64,000 bases of DNA from Paenibacillus sambharensis (GTDB lineage: Bacteria > Bacillota > Bacilli > Paenibacillales > Paenibacillaceae). The notes under the pieces were generated by a model. The model worked only from the letters and a program-made list of their open reading frames with translations, did no database searches and had not been told where the DNA came from. Below, piece after piece: positions 9,772-17,971 of the stretch. Position 1 is the stretch's first letter; each line of letters begins with the position of its first letter. The stretch lies in assembly GCF_003233845.1 (NCBI RefSeq), contig NZ_QKRB01000055.1, positions 1-64,000 on the forward strand, given 5' to 3'. Made by a program: the position numbers and the translations under genes.

Positions 9772-10700
9772 GCCATGGAGGAAGGACCGTCCCCGGCTAT
9801 CAAAAAACTCGACTTGCTTCCCGGGATGAGCTTGTCCTCCTCCACCGCCCTGCCGCCGATAAAGACTAGCGTATGCGGGGAGTCGACCGGAATCCGGGCA
9901 TCAAGCTCGAGCAGAAATGGTAAAGCGGCTTCATATCTGGCGTGCGACGAGAAGCTGAAGGCAAAGGCGGCCGGCTTCATCTCCCGCAGACAATCCAGAA
10001 TCCCCTTCTCAGCCGGAGAAGCGCCCAGATAGGCTACACGGAAGCCCTGCTGCGTAGCGAAGAAGCCAAGATACAGAATACCAAGCTCATGGCGCTCGCC
10101 GGGACCGCATGCTGTTACCAGCAGCGGACTGTCCGTTTCGGCACGGAACAAGTTTCTTAGGGACAAAAGCTTGTCGCGGATGAAATGGCTGCCGAAATGC
10201 TCCTGATACTCAGATATGCGGCCGCTCTCCCAGCGTTCTCCAAGCTCAACCAGTGCAGGCTCCATAATGTTCATAAGCAGGTCATCCAGGCTGTGCACGC
10301 TCATAAGCTGTTCAAAGTACCGCTGAGCCGATGGATAATCCAGCCCTTCAAAGTAATCCAGCAGCCGGTTCACCGCTATCTGCCAATCCGCTGCCGAAGC
10401 TTGCTGTCCGGGCTGATTAACGGCGCCCTGCAGAATAGGTCCTCGCGCTGTCTCCGCTTCGGCGGCCGACCTTGATTTGTGCTCCATTACCGCCATGCCA
10501 ATCGGCACCGACTCATCCACACGCTGCTTGAGCCAAATCAGAGTATCCAGGTCCCGCTTCGTGTATCCCCGGTAGCCATTGGGCAGCCGGACAGGGGCAA
10601 CCGCTCCGTAGCGCTCCTCCCACTTGCGGATCAGCTGGGTGGATAATCCCGTGCGGCTGGCTACTTCCTTGATCGTGTACAATCTATGGGTTTGATTCAT
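9741..10700 (-). CDS. MerR-type regulator with B12-binding domain (CarH-like)
   Basis: A 319-residue regulator. Residues 7-75 form a MerR winged helix (YTIKEVASRTGLSTQLIRKWEERYG). Residues about 105-185 are a helical cap and about 193-315 a cobalamin-binding Rossmann domain. The cap carries W157-x9-E167-H168, the Wx9EH signature of CarH photoreceptors. The B12 domain carries E202-R-H204-E-L-G207, matching the ExHxxG loop whose His is the lower cobalt ligand. The residue after W157 is Glu, where Thermus CarH has the His that forms the light-state adduct. It overlaps the upstream PHP gene by 4 bases (ATGA), so the two are translationally coupled. A role as a B12-dependent, possibly light-sensing repressor is inferred. 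Confidence 0.85.
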   Translation of the reverse strand: MNQTHRLYTIKEVASRTGLSTQLIRKWEERYGAVAPVRLPNGYRGYTKRDLDTLIWLKQRVDESVPIGMAVMEHKSRSAAEAETARGPILQGAVNQPGQQASAADWQIAVNRLLDYFEGLDYPSAQRYFEQLMSVHSLDDLLMNIMEPALVELGERWESGRISEYQEHFGSHFIRDKLLSLRNLFRAETDSPLLVTACGPGERHELGILYLGFFATQQGFRVAYLGASPAEKGILDCLREMKPAAFAFSFSSHARYEAALPFLLELDARIPVDSPHTLVFIGGRAVEEDKLIPGSKSSFLIAGDGPSSMAKIKSRLGQP

Positions 10701-11554
10701 GTAGACTTATCTGACGGACGGCGAAGCCGGCTGATCACGGCCGCGTCCACACTCCTCCCGCCGATCGGTCCATGAAACACAACGCCGCCCCTTGCCCCGT
10801 GATAATCTGAACCTCCGGTGATAATAAGCCCGCTTCGCTCTGCAATACTCTTGTAGCGCTCCTCATCCAGCGGGGTATGGTCGGAATGATAGACCTCGAT
10901 GCCATCGACACCATAGGCAATCAGCTCCTCCACCAGCTGGTCGCGTCCGTACAAGCCGGGATGAGCAATCACACTGGTGCCTCCCGCCTCCCTGATCCAA
11001 TCCACCGCTTGAAAAGGTGTTGCCCTTGGCGGATTGACATACGCTGCGCCTGAGGTGCCGAGGTAGCGGTCGAATGCCTCAGCCATCGTAGCGACGCAGC
11101 CTTTCTTGAGCAGGACCTGGGCGATATGCGGGCGCCCGACTGTCTCCTCACCGGAGCCGTCCCGTCCCGCTTCCGCAAACACCTCGTCAAGCGTGATATC
11201 GATCCCAAGCTCCCGAAGGCGCTGCACCATCATCTCGTTGCGAAGCCCGCGCACATCACGCAGCGAGCGCAGACGCTTCAGCCATTCCTCATTGCGCCAG
11301 TCGGCGTAATAACCAAGTATGTGGATATCGATGCCATCGCTGACCGTACTGACCTCAACACCAGGCACTACAATAATTCCAATCCGTTCTCCCTCGGCAA
11401 TCGCCTCATCCACGCCGGCCATCGTGTCATGATCTGTTATTGCCACGGCCGCGAGACCGGCCTCCTTGGCCAGACGGACATTGTCCGCCGGATCGCCGGT
11501 TCCATCAGAGGCTCTGGTATGGGTATGAAGATCCGCCGGTCCGGTTATAGCCAT
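10697..11554 (-). CDS. PHP-domain phosphoesterase (RnmE/TrpH/YciV-like)
   Basis: A 285-residue PHP protein. Metal-binding motifs are DLHTHTRASDG near the N-terminus, ITDHDTMAG, VIAHPG in the middle and GGSDYHG near the C-terminus, the set found in the YciV/TrpH branch. Known members hydrolyse 3',5'-nucleoside bisphosphates or trim short RNAs from the 5' end, so a cytosolic nucleotide or RNA phosphoesterase is likely. It starts inside the end of the LysR gene (10-base overlap) and its stop overlaps the MerR start (ATGA). The three genes therefore form one coupled unit, though their functional link is unknown. Confidence 0.88.
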   Translation of the reverse strand: MAITGPADLHTHTRASDGTGDPADNVRLAKEAGLAAVAITDHDTMAGVDEAIAEGERIGIIVVPGVEVSTVSDGIDIHILGYYADWRNEEWLKRLRSLRDVRGLRNEMMVQRLRELGIDITLDEVFAEAGRDGSGEETVGRPHIAQVLLKKGCVATMAEAFDRYLGTSGAAYVNPPRATPFQAVDWIREAGGTSVIAHPGLYGRDQLVEELIAYGVDGIEVYHSDHTPLDEERYKSIAERSGLIITGGSDYHGARGGVVFHGPIGGRSVDAAVISRLRRPSDKST

Positions 11555-12456
11555 TGCTGAAGATCCCTCTCTCTTAAAAAGGTTAAAAAGGTTACGGCAG
11601 AAATCGGCAGCAGAGCCGACTTCAAATAGATGGAGAAGAATTGGCGCTTGAAGCGCGCATCCATAAGCGGAACCACCTTGATCAGCCCGAGTGCGACCTC
11701 ATGCTTGACGGATGAGGCCGACACGAACGACACGCCAACCCCTGCTTCTACGGCCGATTTGACAGCCCCCGTGCTGCCGAGCTCCATTACAATATTCAGC
11801 TTCGACGGATCAAGCTGGCGTTCGCGCAGCAGCTCCTCCATTACAAGCCGGGTGCCCGAACCCTGCTCGCGCAGAACGAACGGATAAGCGAGCGCCTCCT
11901 CCAGCATGACATCCTTTCGGTCAGCCAGGGGATGCGCGGCCGGGACAATCAGCTTCAGCTCGTCGCTCATTACCGCTTCCATATGCATATCCGGATGATT
12001 GACAGGCGCTTCGACCAGGCCGAAGTTAAGCTGGTGATTCAGGATCTCCTCCATGATCTGACCCGTGTTCATCACCTTCATGCTGATGGAGATATGCGGG
12101 AATTCCTGGCCGAACGGCCCCAAGAGACGCGGGAGAATATATTCCCCGATCGTCAGGCTCGCGCCAAGCTGCAGCCTGCCTTTCAGCTGGCGCGTAAATT
12201 TGGACATCGTTGCATCCGTCTCCCGGATCAGTGCGATGGACTGCTGGGCAAACGGCATTAAAGCCCGTCCCGCTTCGGTCAGCTCAATCCGCTTGGTCGA
12301 ACGAAGCAGCAGCTTGGTTCCAAAATAATCCTCCAGCGATTGCACCTGCATCGTTACGGCAGGCTGCGTCATATGGAGCGCCTGGGCAGCCGCCGAGAAG
12401 CTTCCCCGGTCCGCAACCGTAAAGAAGATATGCAGCTGATGAAAGTTAAGAGCCAT
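11545..12456 (-). CDS. LysR-family transcriptional regulator
   Basis: A 303-residue LysR protein. The N-terminal winged helix (residues 1-60, FFTVADRGSFSAAAQALHMTQPAVTMQVQSLE) is followed by a linker helix and a periplasmic-binding-protein-like effector domain (about 88-300). It is the first gene of the coupled LysR-PHP-MerR unit, which is unusual, since LysR regulators are commonly divergent from their targets. The branch resembles CysL/YwfK-type regulators, but I cannot name the effector. The start at 12456 follows a GGAAAGGATG region. Confidence 0.85.
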   Translation of the reverse strand: MALNFHQLHIFFTVADRGSFSAAAQALHMTQPAVTMQVQSLEDYFGTKLLLRSTKRIELTEAGRALMPFAQQSIALIRETDATMSKFTRQLKGRLQLGASLTIGEYILPRLLGPFGQEFPHISISMKVMNTGQIMEEILNHQLNFGLVEAPVNHPDMHMEAVMSDELKLIVPAAHPLADRKDVMLEEALAYPFVLREQGSGTRLVMEELLRERQLDPSKLNIVMELGSTGAVKSAVEAGVGVSFVSASSVKHEVALGLIKVVPLMDARFKRQFFSIYLKSALLPISAVTFLTFLRERDLQQWL

Positions 12457-12538
12457 CCGATTATCATCCTTTCCTGAACTGAATTATACCAAACGTTAGA
12501 CAAAGGCGCGACAGGAAACCAGCATGCCCATTACGATA

Positions 12539-12572
12539 TAAAAAAAACACATGCGGCAGCTTCCGCATGTGT
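12539..12572 (-). terminator. Terminator after the 12632-13069 gene
   Basis: ACACATGCGG (12547-12556) pairs perfectly with CCGCATGTGT (12563-12572) around a six-base loop. On the minus strand a run of eight T follows. It lies 60 bases past the stop of the small hypothetical gene. Confidence 0.85.
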
Positions 12573-12631
12573 TTGTCCTTATGGCAGAAAGCTGCCGGGT
12601 TCTCCGCTGCCGGAGCCCTTGCGTCTGCCGT

Positions 12632-13069
12632 TTATTTGCGTTTGCGGCTGTTCTTGATGAGTGTCATTCTTCTGGAATGGCGAAGCCAAGAATAATAAGA
12701 CTTCAAATCCCTCAGCTCGATCGTCTCGGACATTCGTCCAAGGAACGTCACAACAATCATCTTGTGCAGCGGGTTGCCAAGCAGGTCCGTCTCGCCCGGC
12801 AGATCAGAAAATTCTGCGACAAAAACCAGGTCGTCATCAATCAGATACACATCCTGCTCATTGCGGTAATAGGGTTCAATCCGCCCTTGCTTGAGCGCCT
12901 GCCACATAAAGTCGGCAATATCCTCAACACCGGTCTGCTCACTCTCAATGCGGTCAGTCCAGCGGCTCCGGGCATGATTTGTGATGACGATGTCGGCAAC
13001 TTTCTTATCACCCAATACGACATGAAAAGATTCGTAGGTGCTCCATCTTTCCGTCGTTTTGTCTTTCAT
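12632..13069 (-). CDS. Conserved hypothetical protein
   Basis: A 145-residue soluble protein that I do not recognise. It contains ITNHARSRWTDRIES near the start, an acidic middle (QDVYLIDDDLVFVAEFSDLPGETDLLGN), an ordered VVTFLGRMSETIELRDLKSYY segment, and a basic tail (RHSRRMTLIKNSRKRK). The HARSRW...R and FVAEF...TDLLGN...VVTFLG pattern resembles a small toxin- or nuclease-like fold acting on RNA, but that is only an impression. The ATG at 13069 follows GGGGGAGGGG by 8 bases; a GTG at 13078 is possible. It is monocistronic, with its own strong terminator. Confidence 0.7.
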   Translation of the reverse strand: MKDKTTERWSTYESFHVVLGDKKVADIVITNHARSRWTDRIESEQTGVEDIADFMWQALKQGRIEPYYRNEQDVYLIDDDLVFVAEFSDLPGETDLLGNPLHKMIVVTFLGRMSETIELRDLKSYYSWLRHSRRMTLIKNSRKRK

Positions 13070-13243
13070 CCCCATCACCCCTCCCCCAAGAAGCAGGTAT
13101 TTATATTTACTCGGCTACATATCAAGTTTTAATTATTTTACTGCATCGTCAATAGGTAATTCAACTATAAAATATAGAACAGCGGCAGGTCTGGTCCACT
13201 ATTGATTACCCGCACGCCGGGATATTAGTCCTAATTAAGCCAA

Positions 13244-13531
13244 TTACAAGCCATAAAAGCTTGTTTTATCCGGAATATCTTTCTCATATTCGGTTTTCAG
13301 CTCATTACGGAATGAGCGCTCCACTTTCTTGACGTATGACAGCCGCTGAATGTTGCGGGCCGTTTCTTCAGCTTTATCCGCATTAACATACATCACGACA
13401 TAATGCATTTTACGTGAAACATAATGGACGGTTCCGTATTTATCCAAATTTCTTGCCGCTTTCAAATCACTTACCCAAATAATATAGCCTATGCGTTCCG
13501 CTAGCAGGAACGGCTTGTCGTTTTGCTCCAT
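13244..13531 (-). CDS. ylbG: YlbG family protein (DUF2129)
   Basis: A 95-residue small cytosolic protein matching YlbG (GYIIWVSDLKAARNLDKYGTV, SYVKKVERSFR). The function of the family is not established. It lies directly after ylbF on the same strand, the Bacillus order, and the 51-base gap suggests cotranscription. The ATG at 13531 follows GGAGGAG by 5 bases; an upstream ATG at 13549 lacks a site, because its first codons contain this SD. Confidence 0.85.
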   Translation of the reverse strand: MEQNDKPFLLAERIGYIIWVSDLKAARNLDKYGTVHYVSRKMHYVVMYVNADKAEETARNIQRLSYVKKVERSFRNELKTEYEKDIPDKTSFYGL

Positions 13532-13582
13532 TGGTTTCTCCTCCGTCATAAACCGCCGAGATAATAGAATTCCCGCCGCCCG

Positions 13583-14077
13583 TTATCCGCATCCGCCGCT
13601 GCCGCATCCGCAGGAGCCGCCGCTGCCGCATCCGCCGCCGCCTTTACCTTCATTTGCCGGAACCTTAATCTCCTCTGACACCGCGCGGGCAATCAGATGC
13701 GACACATCATACAGCAGATCATCCAGCGCTTTCTCGGCAGCCTTAAAGTTGCGAACACATTCATATTCGGCAAGCTGGCCCTCAATTTCCTTCACCTTAT
13801 CCTTAGCCGCGTGAAAATCGGGATGAAATCTGCCAAAGCGCTGGCATTCCTCGAACAGCTCCTTCGCCTTGGCAAACTGTCTTACCAGCTCCTGTACCGG
13901 CTGATTTGCGGCAACTTCGTTCTTCCAATATTCATAATCGGCTGCATCAGCCGAATTGATTATCATATCGCCCAGCTCATATGCGGCTGTCAGCAGACCG
14001 GCCATATCAACTGTCTCTGCAGGTCCTGTTTCTGCTCCTGGCAGCATGCTGCCGACCTTCTCTTCTGTTATTGCCAT
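13583..14077 (-). CDS. ylbF: YlbF/RicF family regulator with a Cys-Gly tail
   Basis: A 164-residue YlbF-family protein. In Bacillus, YlbF (RicF) joins RicA and RicT in the iron-sulfur Y-complex that directs RNase Y maturation of transcripts and promotes competence and sporulation. The helical YlbF domain spans about residues 25-135 (AYELGDMIINSADAADYEYWK, FHAAKDKVKEIEGQL). After it comes a tail of Gly, Ser and four Cys (GGGGCGSGGSCGCGSGGCG), which could help hold the cluster. ylbG follows. The start at 14077 has an AGAGGTGAG site. Confidence 0.87.
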   Translation of the reverse strand: MAITEEKVGSMLPGAETGPAETVDMAGLLTAAYELGDMIINSADAADYEYWKNEVAANQPVQELVRQFAKAKELFEECQRFGRFHPDFHAAKDKVKEIEGQLAEYECVRNFKAAEKALDDLLYDVSHLIARAVSEEIKVPANEGKGGGGCGSGGSCGCGSGGCG

Positions 14078-14140
14078 CCACTCACCTCTATGCTATAGTC
14101 TCGCGTTCTATCATATCACGAAACAATCCCAAAACAGAAG

Positions 14141-16141
14141 TCATTTAGCAGGCAGTCCGGGCGGAATCATCAGCTGCATCCCCCTCCACATATCGGGCGA
14201 TAGGCGAAGACTGCTCTCTGCTTGCCCGCTTAACTGGCCCGCCACGAACCAATTCCCGCCCTCCTCCTCCAGCCTGCGCGGGATAAAATCAACCACTTTA
14301 CCCTCTCTGTCCAGCTTAACGGGTACACCCAGCTCGATTGCATGCTTCAGCATTTCCTTGCGGGTAGAAGGGTGATAGTCCCGCATCGCCTGAAGCCATG
14401 CCGCGGGGATATCCGCAATGCCGGGAAGCCGCTTCTCCGTATCAGCCGGCACTGTTTCCAGCGTATACAGATAGAGTGGACAGGGATGCTGCAGCAGACC
14501 GGCGGGCTCTCTGTGGTTCGGGAACACAGCAGTCTCAGCTGCAGTCTCTTCCAGCGGGAGACACGTTCCCTGCATGGCATCTTCAGCCCATGACGGCGAA
14601 AGCGGATAGAGGCAGAGAGATTCTCCTTCCACCCGCCTGCTCGGCTCAAGACCTGCGGCACTCAAATGCTTCCTGAGGAGCGCTATACTGCTCCGCTCAA
14701 TCAGGAAATCGCGCTTGCCAAGGCGGCGAATCAGAAGACGGGCCACAGCAGGATCCGCTTCCGCTCTGTCAGCAGCCGGCTCATCCGAACAGCTCATGAT
14801 CGTCACATCGGCAAAGCGGACTCGGCCGGCTGCCCTGCCCCATTCCCCAAGCAGCTGGGCAGCATGCTCCGGAAGCGGTCCTCCCGATGCCCGGGTCAGC
14901 AGGCCGATCAGCTGACCAGACGTCCGCCCGTTATCAGCCGCCCTGCTGATTGTGGCCTGGCTGTATCTGTAGATCGTCATGGGCCCTTCGCGCTCCAGAT
15001 CGGCCATCAGCTCAATTTCCCATCTGCTGCGGTAATCCGTGTCATGCGGGACAGCCAGCTCCCCCCCGGTAAGCAGCAGTACAGAGCCTGCTGCCGGCTC
15101 AGGGTCTGGCAGCCCTTCAGCCAGCGGGTACATCATCCAGCGGATAACCTCCAGCCCTTCAGCCGACCGGCCTGTCTGCAGCCAGCCGAAGGCCTCCATT
15201 AGGCCAAGCCAGCCCGTTAACACGTCACCGCCACCGGCTCCAGCAGCCTGAACCCACTTCTCAAGCTCATGGCGGCTGTACCAGCTGCCGGCACATAGGC
15301 CCCGCAGCAGGGAAGCTGAGGAAGCAAACCGCTCATCGTAGGCCGCAAAACGTTCTTCTGCCCAGTCTAGGAGACGGCATTCCCGCAGTCCATCCGGGAG
15401 TGCGAGCCATTCCGCCAGCTCAGGCTCCCCCCAGGATGCGCCGGATTCCCCAAGCTTCAGCAGTCCCGCTCTTATCGCTGCGTCAAGCCCTGCTGTAAAA
15501 GAAACCGCATAGCGGCCGGCAGCTGAGTCCGCTGACCGGAACAGAGCCAGCTCTTCTTCTGTGAACAGCAGCCGGGATGAGGCGGCTGCCACGGCTTTCT
15601 TGGCAATAATCCCTTTGGCCGTCACCGGGATGCCCTGCTTCGCGAGCTCGGCCATCATGCCCAGCAGCTGAAGGCTCAGCCTCGGTCTGTACGGAGAATC
15701 TACTCGGATGCCGGCCGATTCAGAATGCGGGCGAGGCGCAGCAGGAGCAAGCTCTCTGTTCCAGGCACTGTATGCATCTACGGGAAGGAAATGCAGGCAA
15801 TCCCCCCAGGACTTGCGCACGGTAAACAGAATGCCTGCCCGCCTAAGCTCGTCACATGCCATTCTGCTCTCGCAGGCAGAACGGCCAGCAGCAGCCGCAT
15901 ACTGCTGGATGAGCTTCTCTTCCGGAAATGGACGCGGGCCGAAACAGCGGACAATAAAGGCTAGGATGTCCTGGACAGGAGCAGCAAGCCCCTTCCTGGA
16001 TTCCTTTACATGGTCGCTGCCAATCGCCCCATCCCTCAAACCGCCGCCAGCCAGCCCGGACCAGCTGCGCCAGAGAGGCTGCCCGCCGAGCCGTGCCTTG
16101 GCTTCCTCCGGCAGCCTGCTGAATACCTGCCGCATATTCAT
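14141..16141 (-). CDS. Helicase-associated protein, partner of XPB
   Basis: A 666-residue protein with no ATPase motifs. The centre to C-terminal half (about 380-500: MADLEREGPMTIYRYSQATISRAADNGRT, VRFADVTIMSCSDEP, IRRLGKRDFLIERSSIALLRKHL) resembles the XPB/Ssl2 N-terminal-like domain (Helicase_C_3) found in actinobacterial proteins beside XPB, such as Rv0862c. The N-terminal half is Ala/Leu-rich and probably composed of winged-helix repeats. Its start overlaps the XPB stop by 4 bases (ATGA), which implies balanced synthesis and a complex. In archaea XPB pairs with the nuclease Bax1; no nuclease motif is evident here, so its biochemical role is open. Confidence 0.8.
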   Translation of the reverse strand: MNMRQVFSRLPEEAKARLGGQPLWRSWSGLAGGGLRDGAIGSDHVKESRKGLAAPVQDILAFIVRCFGPRPFPEEKLIQQYAAAAGRSACESRMACDELRRAGILFTVRKSWGDCLHFLPVDAYSAWNRELAPAAPRPHSESAGIRVDSPYRPRLSLQLLGMMAELAKQGIPVTAKGIIAKKAVAAASSRLLFTEEELALFRSADSAAGRYAVSFTAGLDAAIRAGLLKLGESGASWGEPELAEWLALPDGLRECRLLDWAEERFAAYDERFASSASLLRGLCAGSWYSRHELEKWVQAAGAGGGDVLTGWLGLMEAFGWLQTGRSAEGLEVIRWMMYPLAEGLPDPEPAAGSVLLLTGGELAVPHDTDYRSRWEIELMADLEREGPMTIYRYSQATISRAADNGRTSGQLIGLLTRASGGPLPEHAAQLLGEWGRAAGRVRFADVTIMSCSDEPAADRAEADPAVARLLIRRLGKRDFLIERSSIALLRKHLSAAGLEPSRRVEGESLCLYPLSPSWAEDAMQGTCLPLEETAAETAVFPNHREPAGLLQHPCPLYLYTLETVPADTEKRLPGIADIPAAWLQAMRDYHPSTRKEMLKHAIELGVPVKLDREGKVVDFIPRRLEEEGGNWFVAGQLSGQAESSLRLSPDMWRGMQLMIPPGLPAK

Positions 16142-17844
16142 GAGCCTGCCACATCCTTCCTGTCGTGTTCGTCAAGCCTTCCGAATTCTTCCTCAACCCG
16201 ATACGTATAACCTTGTCCGGCAAGAAACAGCTGCCGCTTCCTGGCATATTCCGTCTCCTTCGTATCCGCGGTGACAAGAGTATAAAACCATGCCGTATTA
16301 TCGCCGCGTTTAGGACGAAGGAGCCGTCCGATCCGCTGGGCCTCCTCCTGGCGGGAGCCAAAGCTGCCTGATACCTGTATGGCAACGGCCGCATCAGGCA
16401 GATCAACTGCAAAGTTGGCGATCTTCGATACGACCAGCACCGGGATTTCCCCCTGCTTGAACCGGTCATATAATCTCATTCTCTCTTCCTGTGGGGTCTG
16501 ACCTGTCAGCAGGGGGGCATTCAGCATACCAGCCAGCTCGCCGAGCTGCTTCAAGTACTGGCCGACTACCAGGGCAGGCCTGCCGGGATGGCGTCCGAGC
16601 AGCTCCCGTACAGCCGCGAGCTTCGCCGGATTCTCCGCTGCCAGCCTATTTCTTTCCCTTGGTGCAGCTGCATGATATCGGTCCCGGTTGACCCCTTCCA
16701 GCGCCACCCGCACCTCGTTGCAGGTAACAGCCGCGATGTGCCCCTGCTCCTCAAGCTTCTTCCATGGGAGGTCATAGCGCTTGGGACCGATCAAAGAGAA
16801 GACATCCTCCTCTCTGCCATCTTCACGCACCAGCGTTGCCGTCAATCCAAGTCTCCGGGTTGCCTGGATGTCGGCCGTACGCCGGAATACCGGGGCAGGC
16901 AGCGTATGCACCTCATCATAAATAATCAGTCCCCAATCCCGTTCATCGAACAGCCTCATATGCGAATACTCGCCTGTACTGGCATGCCGGTGCGTCACCA
17001 TCTGGTAGGTGGCAATCGTAATAGGCTTTACTTCCCTTCCGCGTCCGGCATATTCGCCAATATCCTCCGGGGTTAGCGAGGTCTTGTCCAGCAGCTCGCT
17101 GCGCCACTGTCTAACCGAGGTCATGCTCGAAGTCAGTATTAAGGCCGCACAGCTGAGTCTGGCAAGCGCCGCGATGCCAATGACGGTCTTGCCTGCCCCG
17201 CAGGGCAGTACGAGCACTCCGCTGCCGCCGTAGACATCCCCTTCACGGTGGAACAGCTCTACTGCTTCAGCCTGGTAATCCCGCAGCTGAAACGGCTGCC
17301 CGCTGCGGCTCTCTGCAAGCAGCTCCACCTGCAGGGCTTCCCCCGCATCGTAGCCGGCCAAATCCACTACCGGATAGCCGCTTCTCAGCAGCTCCTGCTT
17401 CATCAAACCGCGCTTGCCCGGCTTAAGACGCCATCTGCCATTCTCCATTCTGACTGCGTTCTCCCGCACACAAGCATCAGCGTCCAGCTCAGCGGCTAGC
17501 TGCTGCTCCCCGCAAACAAGCTGAACGTCTCCGTCCTTGCGTACCAGGTGGATTTTTCCGTAACGCCATGCGAGCAGCTCCAGAGTGTCCAGCACCTGGC
17601 CAGGGACATCGTAACGGCTGCCGGACTGCAGGCATTCAAGGATATCGCCGGCTGTCATTCCCGAGGCCAAGGCGTTCCATATGGAGAGTGATGTAATCCG
17701 GTAGGTGTGCAGATCTCCCGGCCGCTTTACAAGATCGGCAAACCGGGCCAGCCTGGATTGTGAATGCTCCGCGCGCGGGTGCCTGGTGTCGAGCAGCACC
17801 TGTAGATCAGACTGGACAATCAAGGGACCATCCTGTGTAAGCAT
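16138..17844 (-). CDS. Bacterial XPB-type DNA repair helicase
   Basis: A 568-residue superfamily 2 helicase. Motif I is PCGAGKTVIGIAAL (about residue 215), motif Ia ILTSSMTSVRQWRSEL, motif II IIYDEVHTLPAP (DEVH), motif III GLTATLVREDG, and motif VI QRIGRLLRPKRGD. The N-terminal 170 residues hold a damage-recognition-like region (LIVQSDLQVLLD). XPB unwinds DNA in eukaryotic TFIIH and repair; a bacterial repair role is inferred. GGGGGAGATTAGG precedes the ATG at 17844. The overlapping downstream partner gene is conserved in actinobacteria in the same arrangement. Confidence 0.9.
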   Translation of the reverse strand: MLTQDGPLIVQSDLQVLLDTRHPRAEHSQSRLARFADLVKRPGDLHTYRITSLSIWNALASGMTAGDILECLQSGSRYDVPGQVLDTLELLAWRYGKIHLVRKDGDVQLVCGEQQLAAELDADACVRENAVRMENGRWRLKPGKRGLMKQELLRSGYPVVDLAGYDAGEALQVELLAESRSGQPFQLRDYQAEAVELFHREGDVYGGSGVLVLPCGAGKTVIGIAALARLSCAALILTSSMTSVRQWRSELLDKTSLTPEDIGEYAGRGREVKPITIATYQMVTHRHASTGEYSHMRLFDERDWGLIIYDEVHTLPAPVFRRTADIQATRRLGLTATLVREDGREEDVFSLIGPKRYDLPWKKLEEQGHIAAVTCNEVRVALEGVNRDRYHAAAPRERNRLAAENPAKLAAVRELLGRHPGRPALVVGQYLKQLGELAGMLNAPLLTGQTPQEERMRLYDRFKQGEIPVLVVSKIANFAVDLPDAAVAIQVSGSFGSRQEEAQRIGRLLRPKRGDNTAWFYTLVTADTKETEYARKRQLFLAGQGYTYRVEEEFGRLDEHDRKDVAGS

Positions 17845-17939
17845 CCTAATCTCCCCCTTATCCGCTGCTGTATCTTCTCAGTATGAAAAAAAGCGGGGAA
17901 AAATATGCCTCTACTTACGCGTTAAACCGAATATGTACA

Positions 17940-17970
17940 GAAAAAAAGCCGCCCCATAGAGAGAGGCGGC
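17940..17970 (-). terminator. Terminator after the nuclease gene
   Basis: On the minus strand GCCGCC pairs with GGCGGC around an 11-base loop and is followed by seven T. It sits right against the stop codon of the nuclease gene. Confidence 0.8.
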
Positions 17971-17971
17971 A

